From Pseudomonadota bacterium (lineage in GTDB: Bacteria; Pseudomonadota; Gammaproteobacteria; Acidiferrobacterales; UBA6901), in NCBI GenBank assembly GCA_021819085.1, contig JAKASJ010000022.1, positions 1 to 57,755 on the forward strand: a stretch of 57,755 bases of DNA, read 5' to 3'. Shown piece by piece: positions 33,859 to 42,821 of this stretch. A program made the translations under genes and the position numbers. The notes under the pieces are model-generated. The model saw nothing but the letters and a program-made list of their open reading frames with translations. It ran no database searches and was not told the origin of the DNA. Numbering within the stretch: position 1 is the first letter of the stretch; each line of letters opens with the position of its first letter.

Positions 33859-34980
33859 TCAGCAGCAGCCGTCGCTGCCGCAGCTGCCGGAATGGATGGC
33901 GCCCTTGCCCTGCGCGGCCGGCCGGCGGGTTCCCGGCACAGCACACCACGGCCTCGGCTCGCACGCCGCTGCGGGCGGCACACCGATGAAATTGTCGCGG
34001 TACGGACCTCCGGTGAGAAAGTGGTAGGTGCGCTCGCATACCGCCATGCGCACTCCGCGCGGAAAGACGTTATTCTCGTCGTCGCGCACCTCCGCATACG
34101 GACCGCGATAAATCACCGCGTGCCCGCAGTCGAGGCTCGGCCCCGCCGCCGCCTTCACCGCGGTGAGCGTCACCGAGCGGAATTCAATGCCCTCCACCAC
34201 CTGCCAGGGCTTCGGATCCCACTTGTCGTAGCCGACCGCCCGAAAGCCGGCATCGGTGAAGGCACACAGGAACTCATGCTCCTGGAACGCGCCCGAGATG
34301 CAGCCGCTCCACAGCGTGGCATCCGCCTTGAGGTGCGCCGGCACCGGCTCGTCGCTGACGATGTCCGATATGGCAACACGCCCGCCGGGCTTGAGCACCC
34401 GGTGGATTTCGCCTATCAGCCGGCGACGATCGGCCTCATCCACGAGGTTCAGAACGCAATTCGAAATCACCACGTCGACGCTGGCGTCGGGAATCAGCGG
34501 AGTGTGCGCATGCTGCGCGCTGCGCCAGTTCTCGAACGCTGCGAAATCCGCGCTGCTGCCTACGGGATGGGCGGCAAGCCAGCGGTCCTGCGCATCCACG
34601 TCAAGGGCCAGGTCCTGGATCCGGCCCTTGAGGAAACTGACCCGATCGCCACCAAGCCTGACAGCCATCTCCTTCTGGTACTTGCGTGCGAGCTCGAGCA
34701 TGTCGTCGTTCATGTCCACCCCGATCACACGCCCGGCGGGGCCGACGATCTGTGCGGCGATGTAGCACAGCTTTCCCGCGCCGCTGCCCAGATCGAGCAC
34801 CGTATCGCCGGCACGCACGTACCGCGAAGGATCGCCGCAGCCGTAATCCTTCTCGATGATCTCAGCCGGCAGCAAGTCGAGCAGCCGGGCATCGTAATTC
34901 ACCGGGCAACAGAGTGATGGCTGCCGTACCGCGGCGCCCTCCGAATAGCGCTCCAGAACCGCCTGTTGTTGCGACCCCAT
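33859..34980 (-). CDS. arsM: ArsM-type arsenite S-adenosylmethyltransferase-like protein
   Basis: This is a 373-residue SAM-dependent methyltransferase (VLDLGSGAGKLCYIA at 61-75, GVDMND at 87-92). Arsenic-binding Cys are in place: C48 in DYGCGDPS, C175 in ISNCVLNL and C227 in SGCISGA, close to C72, C174 and C224 of the algal ArsM. A Cys pair (SLCCPV, 24-25) and a C-terminal tail with SGSCGSDGCC add possible metal-thiol ligands. The length and the SLCCPVNYD start match the longer ArsM branch. The ATG at 34980 has GGAG seven bases upstream. No arsR or arsenite pump gene is adjacent, so the arsenic substrate remains an inference from motifs. Confidence 0.82.
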   Translation of the reverse strand: MGSQQQAVLERYSEGAAVRQPSLCCPVNYDARLLDLLPAEIIEKDYGCGDPSRYVRAGDTVLDLGSGAGKLCYIAAQIVGPAGRVIGVDMNDDMLELARKYQKEMAVRLGGDRVSFLKGRIQDLALDVDAQDRWLAAHPVGSSADFAAFENWRSAQHAHTPLIPDASVDVVISNCVLNLVDEADRRRLIGEIHRVLKPGGRVAISDIVSDEPVPAHLKADATLWSGCISGAFQEHEFLCAFTDAGFRAVGYDKWDPKPWQVVEGIEFRSVTLTAVKAAAGPSLDCGHAVIYRGPYAEVRDDENNVFPRGVRMAVCERTYHFLTGGPYRDNFIGVPPAAACEPRPWCAVPGTRRPAAQGKGAIHSGSCGSDGCC

Positions 34981-35095
34981 ATGCACACTCCTTCGCCCTC
35001 GCTATCGGGCGCATGAAAAGAGAACCGAACCAGCTGGCATGCCCGCGAACCGACCTTCGGCCACTTACGGCGCGCGCCCGCCGTACCCGACACGA

Positions 35096-35929
35096 TCAAA
35101 AATCTGGCGGCACCGGCTTTGCGGCATCCAGCCGATCGCATATCGCCTCGCCGTCAACCCGTTTCCCGCCCGAAGCATCGGCGCGCAGGACCATGCGACG
35201 GCGCCCGGCATTCCGATCCGGATGCGCCGCAATCCGGCTCCGGCCGTCGGCAAACAGGAACTTCAGCGCACGGCATGCGCGCTTGGTCACGCGCAGGATC
35301 TTTTCGGCACGCGTGTGCCGGAAGTAGGCCCGGTCGGCGTCCGAAACTTCACTGTAGCATTTTCGGTACTTGTGCTTGATCCAGGCATTGAAGTCGATCT
35401 TGACGGCCAGATCATAGAGAAAGTGGTTGAGGGGGGCAAAACAGTGCTTGCGTCTGATGGCCACTCCGAAATCGACGATCCCCGGACTTCCTCCAGGCAG
35501 AACCATCAGGTTGTGCTTGCGCTTGAGGTCGAAATGCGCGATCCCCCGACGGTGCAACTCCTCAATCAGGCAGAACAGTTCGGCATAGTATTTCGCGCGG
35601 TCTTCCGCTTCGGCATGGCGCAGCGACTGCCCCTCCAGGTATTCCAGAACCAGGTAACGGCCTCCGATCAGGCCATAGCAGTGCGGACATCCGCGCAACC
35701 CGGCGAGGCGCGAATAGGCCTTGAATTCGTTGCGCAGCATGTAGCAGCGCAGCCACCGCATCGGGCCGCGGCCGGAGGCCGTCTTGATGACCAGACGCTT
35801 GCCGTTCTCGTTGAAAAAGTAGACATGACCCTGGTACCCGCTCGCGAGGATGTCGCTGCGGCGAACGGCGCAGCGCTCGATCCACTGGATCAGTTCGTCA
35901 TCGGTGACGCCGGTGAACGCGGTGCTCAT
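35096..35929 (-). CDS. Kinase-fold protein, LPS kinase (WaaP/KdkA)-like
   Basis: This 277-residue protein has the small-kinase pattern: Gly-loop GYQGHVYFF (31-39), Lys49 in LVIKTA, Glu68 in RNEFKAY, hinge LVLEYLEGQSL, catalytic loop HFDLKRKHN (H132, D134, N140) and metal Asp153 in IVDFGVA. Such proteins phosphorylate sugars of the lipopolysaccharide core or, less often, proteins. The last 60 residues are basic. There is no transmembrane helix; it should act at the cytoplasmic face. The gene follows the ICMT-type methyltransferase by seven bases and precedes the ArsM-like gene by 115 bases. Confidence 0.78.
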   Translation of the reverse strand: MSTAFTGVTDDELIQWIERCAVRRSDILASGYQGHVYFFNENGKRLVIKTASGRGPMRWLRCYMLRNEFKAYSRLAGLRGCPHCYGLIGGRYLVLEYLEGQSLRHAEAEDRAKYYAELFCLIEELHRRGIAHFDLKRKHNLMVLPGGSPGIVDFGVAIRRKHCFAPLNHFLYDLAVKIDFNAWIKHKYRKCYSEVSDADRAYFRHTRAEKILRVTKRACRALKFLFADGRSRIAAHPDRNAGRRRMVLRADASGGKRVDGEAICDRLDAAKPVPPDF

Positions 35930-35936
35930 AGCTCAT

Positions 35937-36539
35937 TCAGGCCATCTTGAGGTGCAGCAGGTAGAGGCAACCTCCCAGAAATGCCGCGATAAGGGGCTCA
36001 CCGTTGACCCTCAGGCTTTGCCGCAGTGACCATTCTCCTCGTGTCCCCGCCCGGAACGGGGTCAGGCTGGGAACGAGCGCCCGGGTATGCGCGCGCCAAT
36101 CCTCCCATTCGCTGCCGAACAGCCGGTGCAGCAGCCCGTCCTCGTGAGCGATAGCCGGCGGAAAAAACGCCAAGGCGAGTGCCGCCCACAGCGGAAGACT
36201 CCACCACAGGCCCGACGCCAGACAGAATCCCGCGACGATCACGTTGTTGCCGACATAGAGCGGATGCCTCACGAAGGCATAGGGGCCGGTGGTCGCCAGA
36301 CTCCTGTCCTTTTTCACATGGCCAGAGGCCCACATGCGCACCGCTTCTCCGCTGACCACCAGGACCATGCCCGGCCAGAACAGCACCGGAACCCGCTGCG
36401 GAAGCCCGATCAAGCTGAGCAGCATGACATAGGCGATGGTGACGAACTGGCGGTGCCGGTAACGCCGCCTGGCCAGATCTGACCACAACCGCTGCAGTCC
36501 CAGTTCGGACAGCGTCGGCATTCTCAGCCGCCGGAACAT
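35937..36539 (-). CDS. Isoprenylcysteine carboxyl methyltransferase-type membrane protein
   Basis: This 200-residue protein has about five membrane segments and the C-terminal motif of the ICMT/PEMT methyltransferase superfamily: TTGPYAFVRHPLYVGNNV (about 87-104), then a partially conserved acidic-side block AHEDGLLHRLFG...EWEDWRAHT. Bacterial members methylate lipids or small substrates, mostly undefined. The ATG at 36539 is preceded by GGAAGG; the frame extends to 36629 without support. It is the first gene of a minus-strand run and is tightly linked to the kinase-like gene, so both may act on the same envelope component. Confidence 0.75.
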   Translation of the reverse strand: MFRRLRMPTLSELGLQRLWSDLARRRYRHRQFVTIAYVMLLSLIGLPQRVPVLFWPGMVLVVSGEAVRMWASGHVKKDRSLATTGPYAFVRHPLYVGNNVIVAGFCLASGLWWSLPLWAALALAFFPPAIAHEDGLLHRLFGSEWEDWRAHTRALVPSLTPFRAGTRGEWSLRQSLRVNGEPLIAAFLGGCLYLLHLKMA

Positions 36540-36725
36540 GTAATCCGCCTTCCTGGAAGAGTGCACAGCATCGGTCAGGGAACTGGAAGAAGGTTGGGGA
36601 ACCGGTCTTCCGCTGCGCTTACCATGCATTGTTTACTGTGCAAGAAGATAGATCCATCCGACAGGGACAGCGCTTGCATGATAGAGCAGAACGTCTGTCT
36701 TTGACAAACCTTCCGGGCGGGACCT

Positions 36726-36755
36726 GCTGCCGGGCGCACACGGCGCCCGGGCAGC
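36726..36755 (-). other. Strong GC hairpin downstream of clpB
   Basis: GCTGCCGGGCGC faces GCGCCCGGGCAGC across a five-base loop, giving about 12 base pairs with one bulged base, 37 bases after the clpB stop. No U-run follows, so it may slow or protect the clpB transcript instead of ending it by the standard intrinsic mechanism. Confidence 0.35.
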
Positions 36756-36791
36756 TGCACACTGCGGATCAGCGCGGCCCGCGAAAGAGAC

Positions 36792-39395
36792 TCATCCGCT
36801 CGCCGAGCGTCTGCGTGAACCTTCGCGGTGGAATTCGAGCTTGTCGCCGTGCACATCGACCACGATACTGTCGCCGGCGCTGAATTTGCCGGCGAGTATT
36901 TCCTGCGCCAGCGGATTCTCGACCGATTGCTGAATTGCACGTTTCAGCGGACGGGCGCCGTAGACGGGATCGAATCCCGCCTGTGCCAGCCGATCCAGGG
37001 CCTGGTCGGTCAGGCGCAGATCCATGTCGCGCGCCTGCAGCCGTTCGCGCAGATACTGGATCTGGATCATCGCGATGCGATGCAGCTGTTCACGCACGAG
37101 CGGATGGAACACCACGATATCGTCGATGCGGTTGATGAACTCCGGCCGGAAATGCTGACTGACAACTTCCATCACCGCCGCCTTCATGCGGTCATAGTTG
37201 TCTTCTCCGGCCAACTCCTGGATGGCCTGCGATCCGAGATTCGAAGTCATGACAATCACGGTATTGCGAAAGTCGACCGTGCGTCCCTGCCCGTCGGTAA
37301 GTCGTCCGTCATCGAGCACCTGAAGCAGCACGTTGAACACTTCCGGGTGCGCCTTCTCGATTTCGTCCAGCAGCACCACGGAGTAAGGTTTGCGCCGCAC
37401 CGCTTCAGTGAGATAGCCGCCTTCCTCGTAACCGACATAGCCGGGCGGAGCGCCGATCAGTCGCGCCACCGAATGCCGTTCCATGAATTCCGACATGTCG
37501 ATGCGCACCATGGCCTCGTCGGTATCGAACAGAAAGGCGGCCAGCGCCTTGGTCAGCTCGGTCTTGCCCACGCCCGTCGGACCCAGAAACAGAAAAGAGC
37601 CGTTCGGCCTGTTGGGATCGGAAAGCCCGGCACGCGCACGGCGGATCGCATTCGCCACGGCCGTGATGGCCTCGGTCTGTCCGACGACACGCCGGCCCAG
37701 CTCCTCCTCCATGCGCAACAGCTTGTCGCGCTCGCCTTCCATCATCTTCGCCACCGGTATGCCGGTCCAGCGCGCCACCACCTCGGCCACCTCGTTTTCA
37801 GTGACGGCCGAACGCAGCAGCTTGCGCTCTTTGCCCTCGGCCACGGCGGCCGCAGCCAGCTGCTTTTCGAGTTCCGGAATACGGCCATACTGAAGTTCCG
37901 ACATGCGCGCCAGGTCCCCCGCACGGCGCGCGGTTTCGATCTCAACGCGCGCCCGGTCCAGTTCCTCCTTGATATGCTGCGCTCCAGTGACAGCGGCCTT
38001 TTCGGCCTTCCACACCTCTTCGAGATCGGCGTACTCGCGCTCAAGCTTGCGCAGCTCGCCTTCCAGCGCCTCGAGGCGCTTCTTGGACGCCTCATCGGCC
38101 TCTTTCTTGAGCGCCTCGCGCTCGATCTTGAGCTGGATCATGCGCCGGTCCAGCCGGTCCATCGCTTCGGGTTTGGAATCGATTTCCATGCGGATGCGCG
38201 AGGCCGCTTCGTCGACCAGATCGATCGCCTTGTCGGGAAGCTGGCGATCGGTAATGTAACGATGCGAAAGCGTCGCCGCCGCCACGATCGCAGGATCGGT
38301 GATGTCCACACCGTGGTGGACCTCGTACTTCTCCTTCAGCCCGCGCAGGATAGCGATCGTGTCCTCGACGCTCGGTTCGTCGACCAACACCTTCTGGAAG
38401 CGGCGCTCGAGCGCCGCGTCTTTTTCTATGTACTTGCGGTACTCATCGAGCGTCGTGGCTCCGATACAGTGCAGCTCCCCGCGTGCCAGTGCGGGTTTGA
38501 GCATGTTTCCGGCATCCATCGCGCCTTCGGCCTTGCCCGCGCCGACCATGGTGTGCAGCTCGTCGATAAACAGGATGATCCGGCCTTCCTGTTTCCCGAG
38601 GTCGCTCAGCACGGCTTTCAGGCGCTCCTCGAACTCTCCGCGGTACTTGGCACCGGCGATCAGCGCACCCATGTCGAGCGACAGCAGTCGGCGACCCTTG
38701 AGTCCTTCGGGAACTTCGCCGTTCACCATGCGCAGGGCCAGACCTTCCACGATGGCGGTCTTGCCCACACCCGGCTCACCGATCAGTACCGGGTTGTTCT
38801 TGGTGCGGCGCTGCAGGATCTGGACTACGCGGCGGATCTCCTCGTCCCGACCGACCACCGGATCGAGCTTGCCCTGTTCCGCACGCTCGGTGAGATCTAT
38901 GGTGTAGCGCTCCAGCGCCTGGCGCTGGTCTTCGGCGCCCGCATCGCGTACGTTCTGGCCACCGCGCAACGCGTCGATTGCCTTTTCCATTCCACCCCTG
39001 GAGGCGCCGGCCTCTTTGAGCAGGCGTCCGAGCTCGCCCTTGTCCTCCAGAGCGGCAAGCACAAACAGCTCGCTCGAGATGAACTGGTCATTACGCTGCT
39101 GCGCGAGCTTGTCGGTGATATTGAGCAGCTTCGTGAGGTCGTTCGAGACATGTACCTCGCCACCGGCCCCTTCGACCGAGGGCAGTCTGTCGATCGCCTG
39201 GCTCAGTCGCGAGCGCAGGGCGTTGACGTTGACGTCCGCCTGCATCAGCAGATGGCGGCTCGTTCCGCCTTCCTGGTCCAGCAATGCGGCCATCAAATGC
39301 ACCGGCTCGATGAACTGGTGGTCGCGGCCAACCGCAAGGCTCTGGGCCTCGGCCAGGGCAGTCTGGAATTTCGTGGTCAGTTTATCCATGCGCAT
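36792..39395 (-). CDS. clpB: ATP-dependent chaperone ClpB
   Basis: The 867-residue product is the full-length disaggregase that rescues aggregated proteins with DnaK. It has the N-domain ([14 protein letters not shown]), AAA+ module 1 with Walker [16 protein letters not shown] and Walker [10 protein letters not shown], the long M-domain coiled coil (about 400-530) that separates it from ClpA, and AAA+ module 2 with [15 protein letters not shown] and [14 protein letters not shown]. The last part has the sensor [13 protein letters not shown] 39395 (MRMDKLT) matches the usual ClpB N-terminus. A near-consensus sigma-32 promoter lies just upstream. Confidence 0.97.
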   Translation of the reverse strand: MRMDKLTTKFQTALAEAQSLAVGRDHQFIEPVHLMAALLDQEGGTSRHLLMQADVNVNALRSRLSQAIDRLPSVEGAGGEVHVSNDLTKLLNITDKLAQQRNDQFISSELFVLAALEDKGELGRLLKEAGASRGGMEKAIDALRGGQNVRDAGAEDQRQALERYTIDLTERAEQGKLDPVVGRDEEIRRVVQILQRRTKNNPVLIGEPGVGKTAIVEGLALRMVNGEVPEGLKGRRLLSLDMGALIAGAKYRGEFEERLKAVLSDLGKQEGRIILFIDELHTMVGAGKAEGAMDAGNMLKPALARGELHCIGATTLDEYRKYIEKDAALERRFQKVLVDEPSVEDTIAILRGLKEKYEVHHGVDITDPAIVAAATLSHRYITDRQLPDKAIDLVDEAASRIRMEIDSKPEAMDRLDRRMIQLKIEREALKKEADEASKKRLEALEGELRKLEREYADLEEVWKAEKAAVTGAQHIKEELDRARVEIETARRAGDLARMSELQYGRIPELEKQLAAAAVAEGKERKLLRSAVTENEVAEVVARWTGIPVAKMMEGERDKLLRMEEELGRRVVGQTEAITAVANAIRRARAGLSDPNRPNGSFLFLGPTGVGKTELTKALAAFLFDTDEAMVRIDMSEFMERHSVARLIGAPPGYVGYEEGGYLTEAVRRKPYSVVLLDEIEKAHPEVFNVLLQVLDDGRLTDGQGRTVDFRNTVIVMTSNLGSQAIQELAGEDNYDRMKAAVMEVVSQHFRPEFINRIDDIVVFHPLVREQLHRIAMIQIQYLRERLQARDMDLRLTDQALDRLAQAGFDPVYGARPLKRAIQQSVENPLAQEILAGKFSAGDSIVVDVHGDKLEFHREGSRRRSASG

Positions 39396-39430
39396 CGGAA
39401 TGTCTCTCAAACCGTGTTTTATGGAATGAC

Positions 39431-39457
39431 AATGGGGGGTATCCGCACATTTTCAAG
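39431..39457 (-). promoter_or_regulatory. Sigma-32 heat-shock promoter of clpB
   Basis: On the minus strand CTTGAAA (39457-39451) and CCCCATT (39437-39431) are separated by exactly 13 bases. This matches the RpoH consensus of CTTGAAA and CCCCATnT with 13-base spacing. The predicted start would be about 30 bases before the clpB ATG, so transcription by heat-shock sigma factor is strongly expected. Confidence 0.88.
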
Positions 39458-39565
39458 CAAGTCCGGGCTGTTCCACCCGGAACCCCCGGCGCCAGGACCG
39501 GACGGCAAGCCTGTTCCACGACCACGGAACCGGTGCGTCCCGCCCGGCTCGGAGCGCGGCACCGC

Positions 39566-40261
39566 TCATTTTTCGGTCAGCATCGACTGCAGACGCCTCA
39601 GGAAGCGGTCGGCATCGCCTTCCCGCAGGTGTAACGGCGGAAAATGCCGCAGTCGCGCGTGACTGCGCAGGAACACCGCGGAAACCGTACGGCCCGCGCC
39701 GCGTATGCCCTCGACCCGCACCGGGATGACCGGCGCGCCGCTGGCGCGGGCCAGATACGCGACCCCGCGCTTGAGCGGTGCCACCGGCTCGTGATCCAGA
39801 TGAATCCGGCCCTGCGGAAACAGCGCAACGACCTCACCGCGCTCCAGCGCCCTGAGCGCCGCTGCCAGCGCCGCGCGCGGGTTCCGGCCGCGCCTGACCG
39901 GTATGCAGCCGATCGTCGCGAACAGTCGGTGCAGCCCGAGCCGTTCATACTGCTCCCGGGCGATCAGGAAACGCAGCGGCCTTCGGCTGGCGGCCGCCAT
40001 CAGCAATGGATCGAGTCCGGACACATGATTGGCGACCACCAGCGCCGGGCCCTCCGCAGGAAGACCGATCTCCCCGCCGTGCAGGCGGTGAAAACGTCTG
40101 CACCAGATGCGATTGAGTCCGTCGAGCCGGTTGAGCCATTTGCCACCCCAGTCGGCCACCTGCGCCGAATCGAGCCGCCGCATAAGGCCGTGCCATGCGC
40201 AGGCCGCAGCCGTGAGACCGGCGACAGCCGTCGCCCCGAGCACGAGCAGCTTCAGCGCCAT
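39566..40261 (-). CDS. PlsC-family lysophospholipid acyltransferase
   Basis: This 231-residue protein has an N-terminal hydrophobic anchor (LLVLGATAVAGLTAAACAW), the catalytic HX4D motif in VVANHVSGLDPLLM (about 76-81), the substrate-side block FPQGRIHLD (about 147), where PEGT of the family is replaced by PQGR, and IPVRRG between them. It probably acylates a lysophospholipid or similar acceptor at the inner membrane. The missing Glu of the EGT block makes the acceptor uncertain. The gene diverges from the antiporter gene, with about 160 bases between starts. Start ATG 40261 has only a weak ribosome binding site. Confidence 0.8.
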   Translation of the reverse strand: MALKLLVLGATAVAGLTAAACAWHGLMRRLDSAQVADWGGKWLNRLDGLNRIWCRRFHRLHGGEIGLPAEGPALVVANHVSGLDPLLMAAASRRPLRFLIAREQYERLGLHRLFATIGCIPVRRGRNPRAALAAALRALERGEVVALFPQGRIHLDHEPVAPLKRGVAYLARASGAPVIPVRVEGIRGAGRTVSAVFLRSHARLRHFPPLHLREGDADRFLRRLQSMLTEK

Positions 40262-40422
40262 GCCTTTCGCACGCCGCTGTCCGGTGGCCGGCGGACATAC
40301 CGTGGAAGCACCGCGGCGCCTGATCGCAACCGGACCGCCACCTCTCGCGGTGCAGCGCACCATCCGTTACACTCTCGCCACCCGCCGGTTCCCATTGTCC
40401 GTGACTGCGCTGCGCACATTTC

Positions 40423-41631
40423 ATGCACACCCAGGTCTTCTTTCTCGTTCTGATCGCCGTTCTGCTTGCTGCGCGCATTCTCGGAGAGCTCGTGGCACGT
40501 CTCGGCGCTCCGGCAGTGATCGGAGAGCTGCTCGCCGGCATCCTTCTCGGGCCGAGCCTGCTCGGATGGGCGGAACCCACAAACAGTCTGCGGCTGCTGT
40601 CCGAAATCGGCATCGTACTGCTGCTGTTCGAAGTCGGACTCGAAACCGATGTCCTGCGCCTGGTGAAAACCGGCCTGCAGCCGTTCATCGTCGCGACCGC
40701 CGGATTCGCGATGCCATTGGCGCTCGGCTATGCGCTCAGCCATTATCTGTTCTCTCAGGGACGGGTCGCGTCACTGTTCGTCGGCGGCACCCTCACAGCC
40801 ACGAGCATTGGCATCACCGTACGCATGCTCGCCGATCTCCGGCGCAACGCAAGCGACGAGGCTCAGGTCGTGCTGGGCGCAGCGGTGATCGATGACGTTC
40901 TCGGTGTGGTCCTGCTCGCTTTCCTTTACCAGTCCACACGCGGCGGACATATCGACTTCGCCGCAGCGGGCAAGGTGTTGCTGTTCGTCGCCCTGTTCCT
41001 GGTGCTCGCCCCGATTGCGGCAAGAGCGATCGCCGGCATCATAGAGCGCTTCAACCGGGTTAGCCAGATACCCGGGCTTATCCCCACCACGGTCGTATCG
41101 CTGGTCTTGTTCTTCGCCTGGCTTGCGAACGAGGTGGACGCCCCGCAGCTGCTCGGGGGATTCGCTGCCGGACTTGCACTATCGCGCAGGTTTCGCTGGC
41201 CGTTCGGATCCGGCGCGCGCCCTGATGCGGGATTCACGGCCGAAGTCGAGCGGGCGATGCGTCCGATCGTCCATCTGTTCGCACCGATATTTTTTGTGAC
41301 GGTCGGATTGTCGCTGAATCTGCGCGTCATCGACTGGTCGTCGCCGTTCGTGTGGACCTTTGCGCTGTCGCTGTTCGCGGTTGCGGTCGCCGGCAAGATC
41401 GCGGCCGGATTCCTGGTGCGCAGGCCGTTTCTGTCGCGCCTTGCCATCGGGATGGCCATGATCCCGCGCGGCGAAGTCGGGCTCATTTTTGTGGCGCTCG
41501 GCCAATCCACCGGAATCCTCAACGGCACGCTTTCCGCCGTCCTGGTCCTCGTGATCGCGCTCAGCACGCTGCTGCCACCGTTCGCGATGAAGTGGCTCTA
41601 CGTGCGCTACGCAGCGCAGCTGTGCGGCTGA
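40423..41631 (+). CDS. CPA2-family monovalent cation:proton antiporter
   Basis: This 402-residue protein has 12-13 hydrophobic helices. Features of the CPA2 family (KefB/KefC, NapA, MagA) are GELLAGILLGPSLLGW near the N-terminus, the transport-site Asp pair in VIDDVLGVVLLA (about 152), a conserved LGGFAAGLALS and the late IPRGEVGLIF. The C-terminal TrkA-N nucleotide-binding domain of Kef channels is absent, so regulation by glutathione adducts is not expected. It would exchange Na+ or K+ for H+ at the inner membrane; the ion is unknown. Confidence 0.87.
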   Translation: MHTQVFFLVLIAVLLAARILGELVARLGAPAVIGELLAGILLGPSLLGWAEPTNSLRLLSEIGIVLLLFEVGLETDVLRLVKTGLQPFIVATAGFAMPLALGYALSHYLFSQGRVASLFVGGTLTATSIGITVRMLADLRRNASDEAQVVLGAAVIDDVLGVVLLAFLYQSTRGGHIDFAAAGKVLLFVALFLVLAPIAARAIAGIIERFNRVSQIPGLIPTTVVSLVLFFAWLANEVDAPQLLGGFAAGLALSRRFRWPFGSGARPDAGFTAEVERAMRPIVHLFAPIFFVTVGLSLNLRVIDWSSPFVWTFALSLFAVAVAGKIAAGFLVRRPFLSRLAIGMAMIPRGEVGLIFVALGQSTGILNGTLSAVLVLVIALSTLLPPFAMKWLYVRYAAQLCG

Positions 41632-41785
41632 ACGGTCCTGCCTGCCCGGGGGGGCCGCGGGCCCGGTCCGGTTTGACGGCACCGGCCGCCTGCGGCTGCC
41701 GCAAACGGGCATTCCAGGGCAAGGCCCGAACGGAGGCCCCGGCAACCGGTTCCGCACCGCTGTTTTGTGGTTAAATATCCGGCCT

Positions 41786-42661
41786 ATGTCAAATGACGAC
41801 TCCTTGCGCCGAGCGATTCCGCCACCCCCCCCGCACGACGTGACCGAGAACGTGCGTCGGGCACTGAGTGAGGACATGGGTACCGGTGATCTGACGGCTG
41901 CCCTGATCGGAGCGCAAACTCCGGCGGCAGCCCGGGTCATCAGCCGCGAGCCAGCGGTACTGTGCGGTGTTCCGTGGTTCGAGGAGGTATTCCGGCAACT
42001 CGATGCGCAGGTCCGGGTTTCCTGGTCGGTGGCTGACGGCGATCGGGTCGAACCCGGCCAGATCCTGTGTCGGCTTCACGGGCGCGCGCGTCCGCTGCTC
42101 AGTGGCGAGCGAACGGCGCTCAACTTTCTGCAACTGCTCTCCGGCACTGCCACGCTCACCAGACGTTATGTGGATGCCGTCGCCGGCACCGGTGTGCGTA
42201 TCCTCGACACCCGAAAGACGATTCCCGGGCTGCGCAGCGCGCAGAAGTATGCAGTCCGTTGCGGCGGAGGCAGCAACCATCGCATGGGACTGTACGACGC
42301 CGTTCTGATCAAGGAAAACCACATTTACGCTGCAGGTTCGATCAGCGCCGCGGTTCACAACGCCCGCACCCTTTCCCCGCCGGGCACGCCGGTGGAAATC
42401 GAGGTTGAAACTCTCGAACAGCTGCGTGAGGCACTGGCCGCCGGGGCACAGCGGCTGCTGCTCGACAACTTCGAGGTCGCCGCGCTGTGCGCTGCGGTGC
42501 GGGAGACCGGCGACCGCGCGCGTCTCGAAGCTTCGGGTGGCGTCACACTCCAGACGGTGCGCGCCATTGCCGAAACCGGAGTTGACGAGGTCTCGGTCGG
42601 CAGCCTCACCAAGAGCCCGCAGTCCATTGACCTGTCCATGCGATTCGATGCGCTGCCCTGA
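41786..42661 (+). CDS. nadC: Nicotinate-nucleotide pyrophosphorylase (carboxylating), NadC
   Basis: The 291-residue enzyme converts quinolinate and PRPP to nicotinate mononucleotide in de novo NAD synthesis. Diagnostic segments are EDMGTGDLTAA, GERTALNFLQLLSGTAT, the substrate-binding LDTRKTIPGLRSAQKYAVRCGGGSNHR (quoted in part: DTRKTIPGLR and GGGSNHR), DAVLIKENH, and EASGGVTL near the end. Length and order fit the family. ATG 41786 (MSNDDSL) was chosen over an upstream in-frame start at 41765. The last NAD step, NadE, is encoded at 47191-48816 in the same window but in another unit. Confidence 0.95.
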   Translation: MSNDDSLRRAIPPPPPHDVTENVRRALSEDMGTGDLTAALIGAQTPAAARVISREPAVLCGVPWFEEVFRQLDAQVRVSWSVADGDRVEPGQILCRLHGRARPLLSGERTALNFLQLLSGTATLTRRYVDAVAGTGVRILDTRKTIPGLRSAQKYAVRCGGGSNHRMGLYDAVLIKENHIYAAGSISAAVHNARTLSPPGTPVEIEVETLEQLREALAAGAQRLLLDNFEVAALCAAVRETGDRARLEASGGVTLQTVRAIAETGVDEVSVGSLTKSPQSIDLSMRFDALP

Positions 42662-42821
42662 CCGGACGGCACGTACAATTTTCTGGAGCCGCGCCGTTGG
42701 TTGAGCTAAAATAATTCCAAAATGGATTTGCTGTAGAGAACGGCCGAACGGGTGCCAAAGATGGCAGCCGCTGCAGGGGCCGTTGTGCACACTCGTAATG
42801 CCGTACCAGACGCAATTGCCG

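Noticed and set aside
32092-34917. 941-codon plus-strand frame opposite the flavoprotein and ArsM genes
   Set aside because: It spans two real minus-strand genes and the gap between; an antisense artefact of high GC.
36828-39662. 944-codon plus-strand frame opposite clpB
   Set aside because: It is the antisense shadow of the clpB gene; His/Arg/Gln-rich composition reflects codon bias of the real gene.
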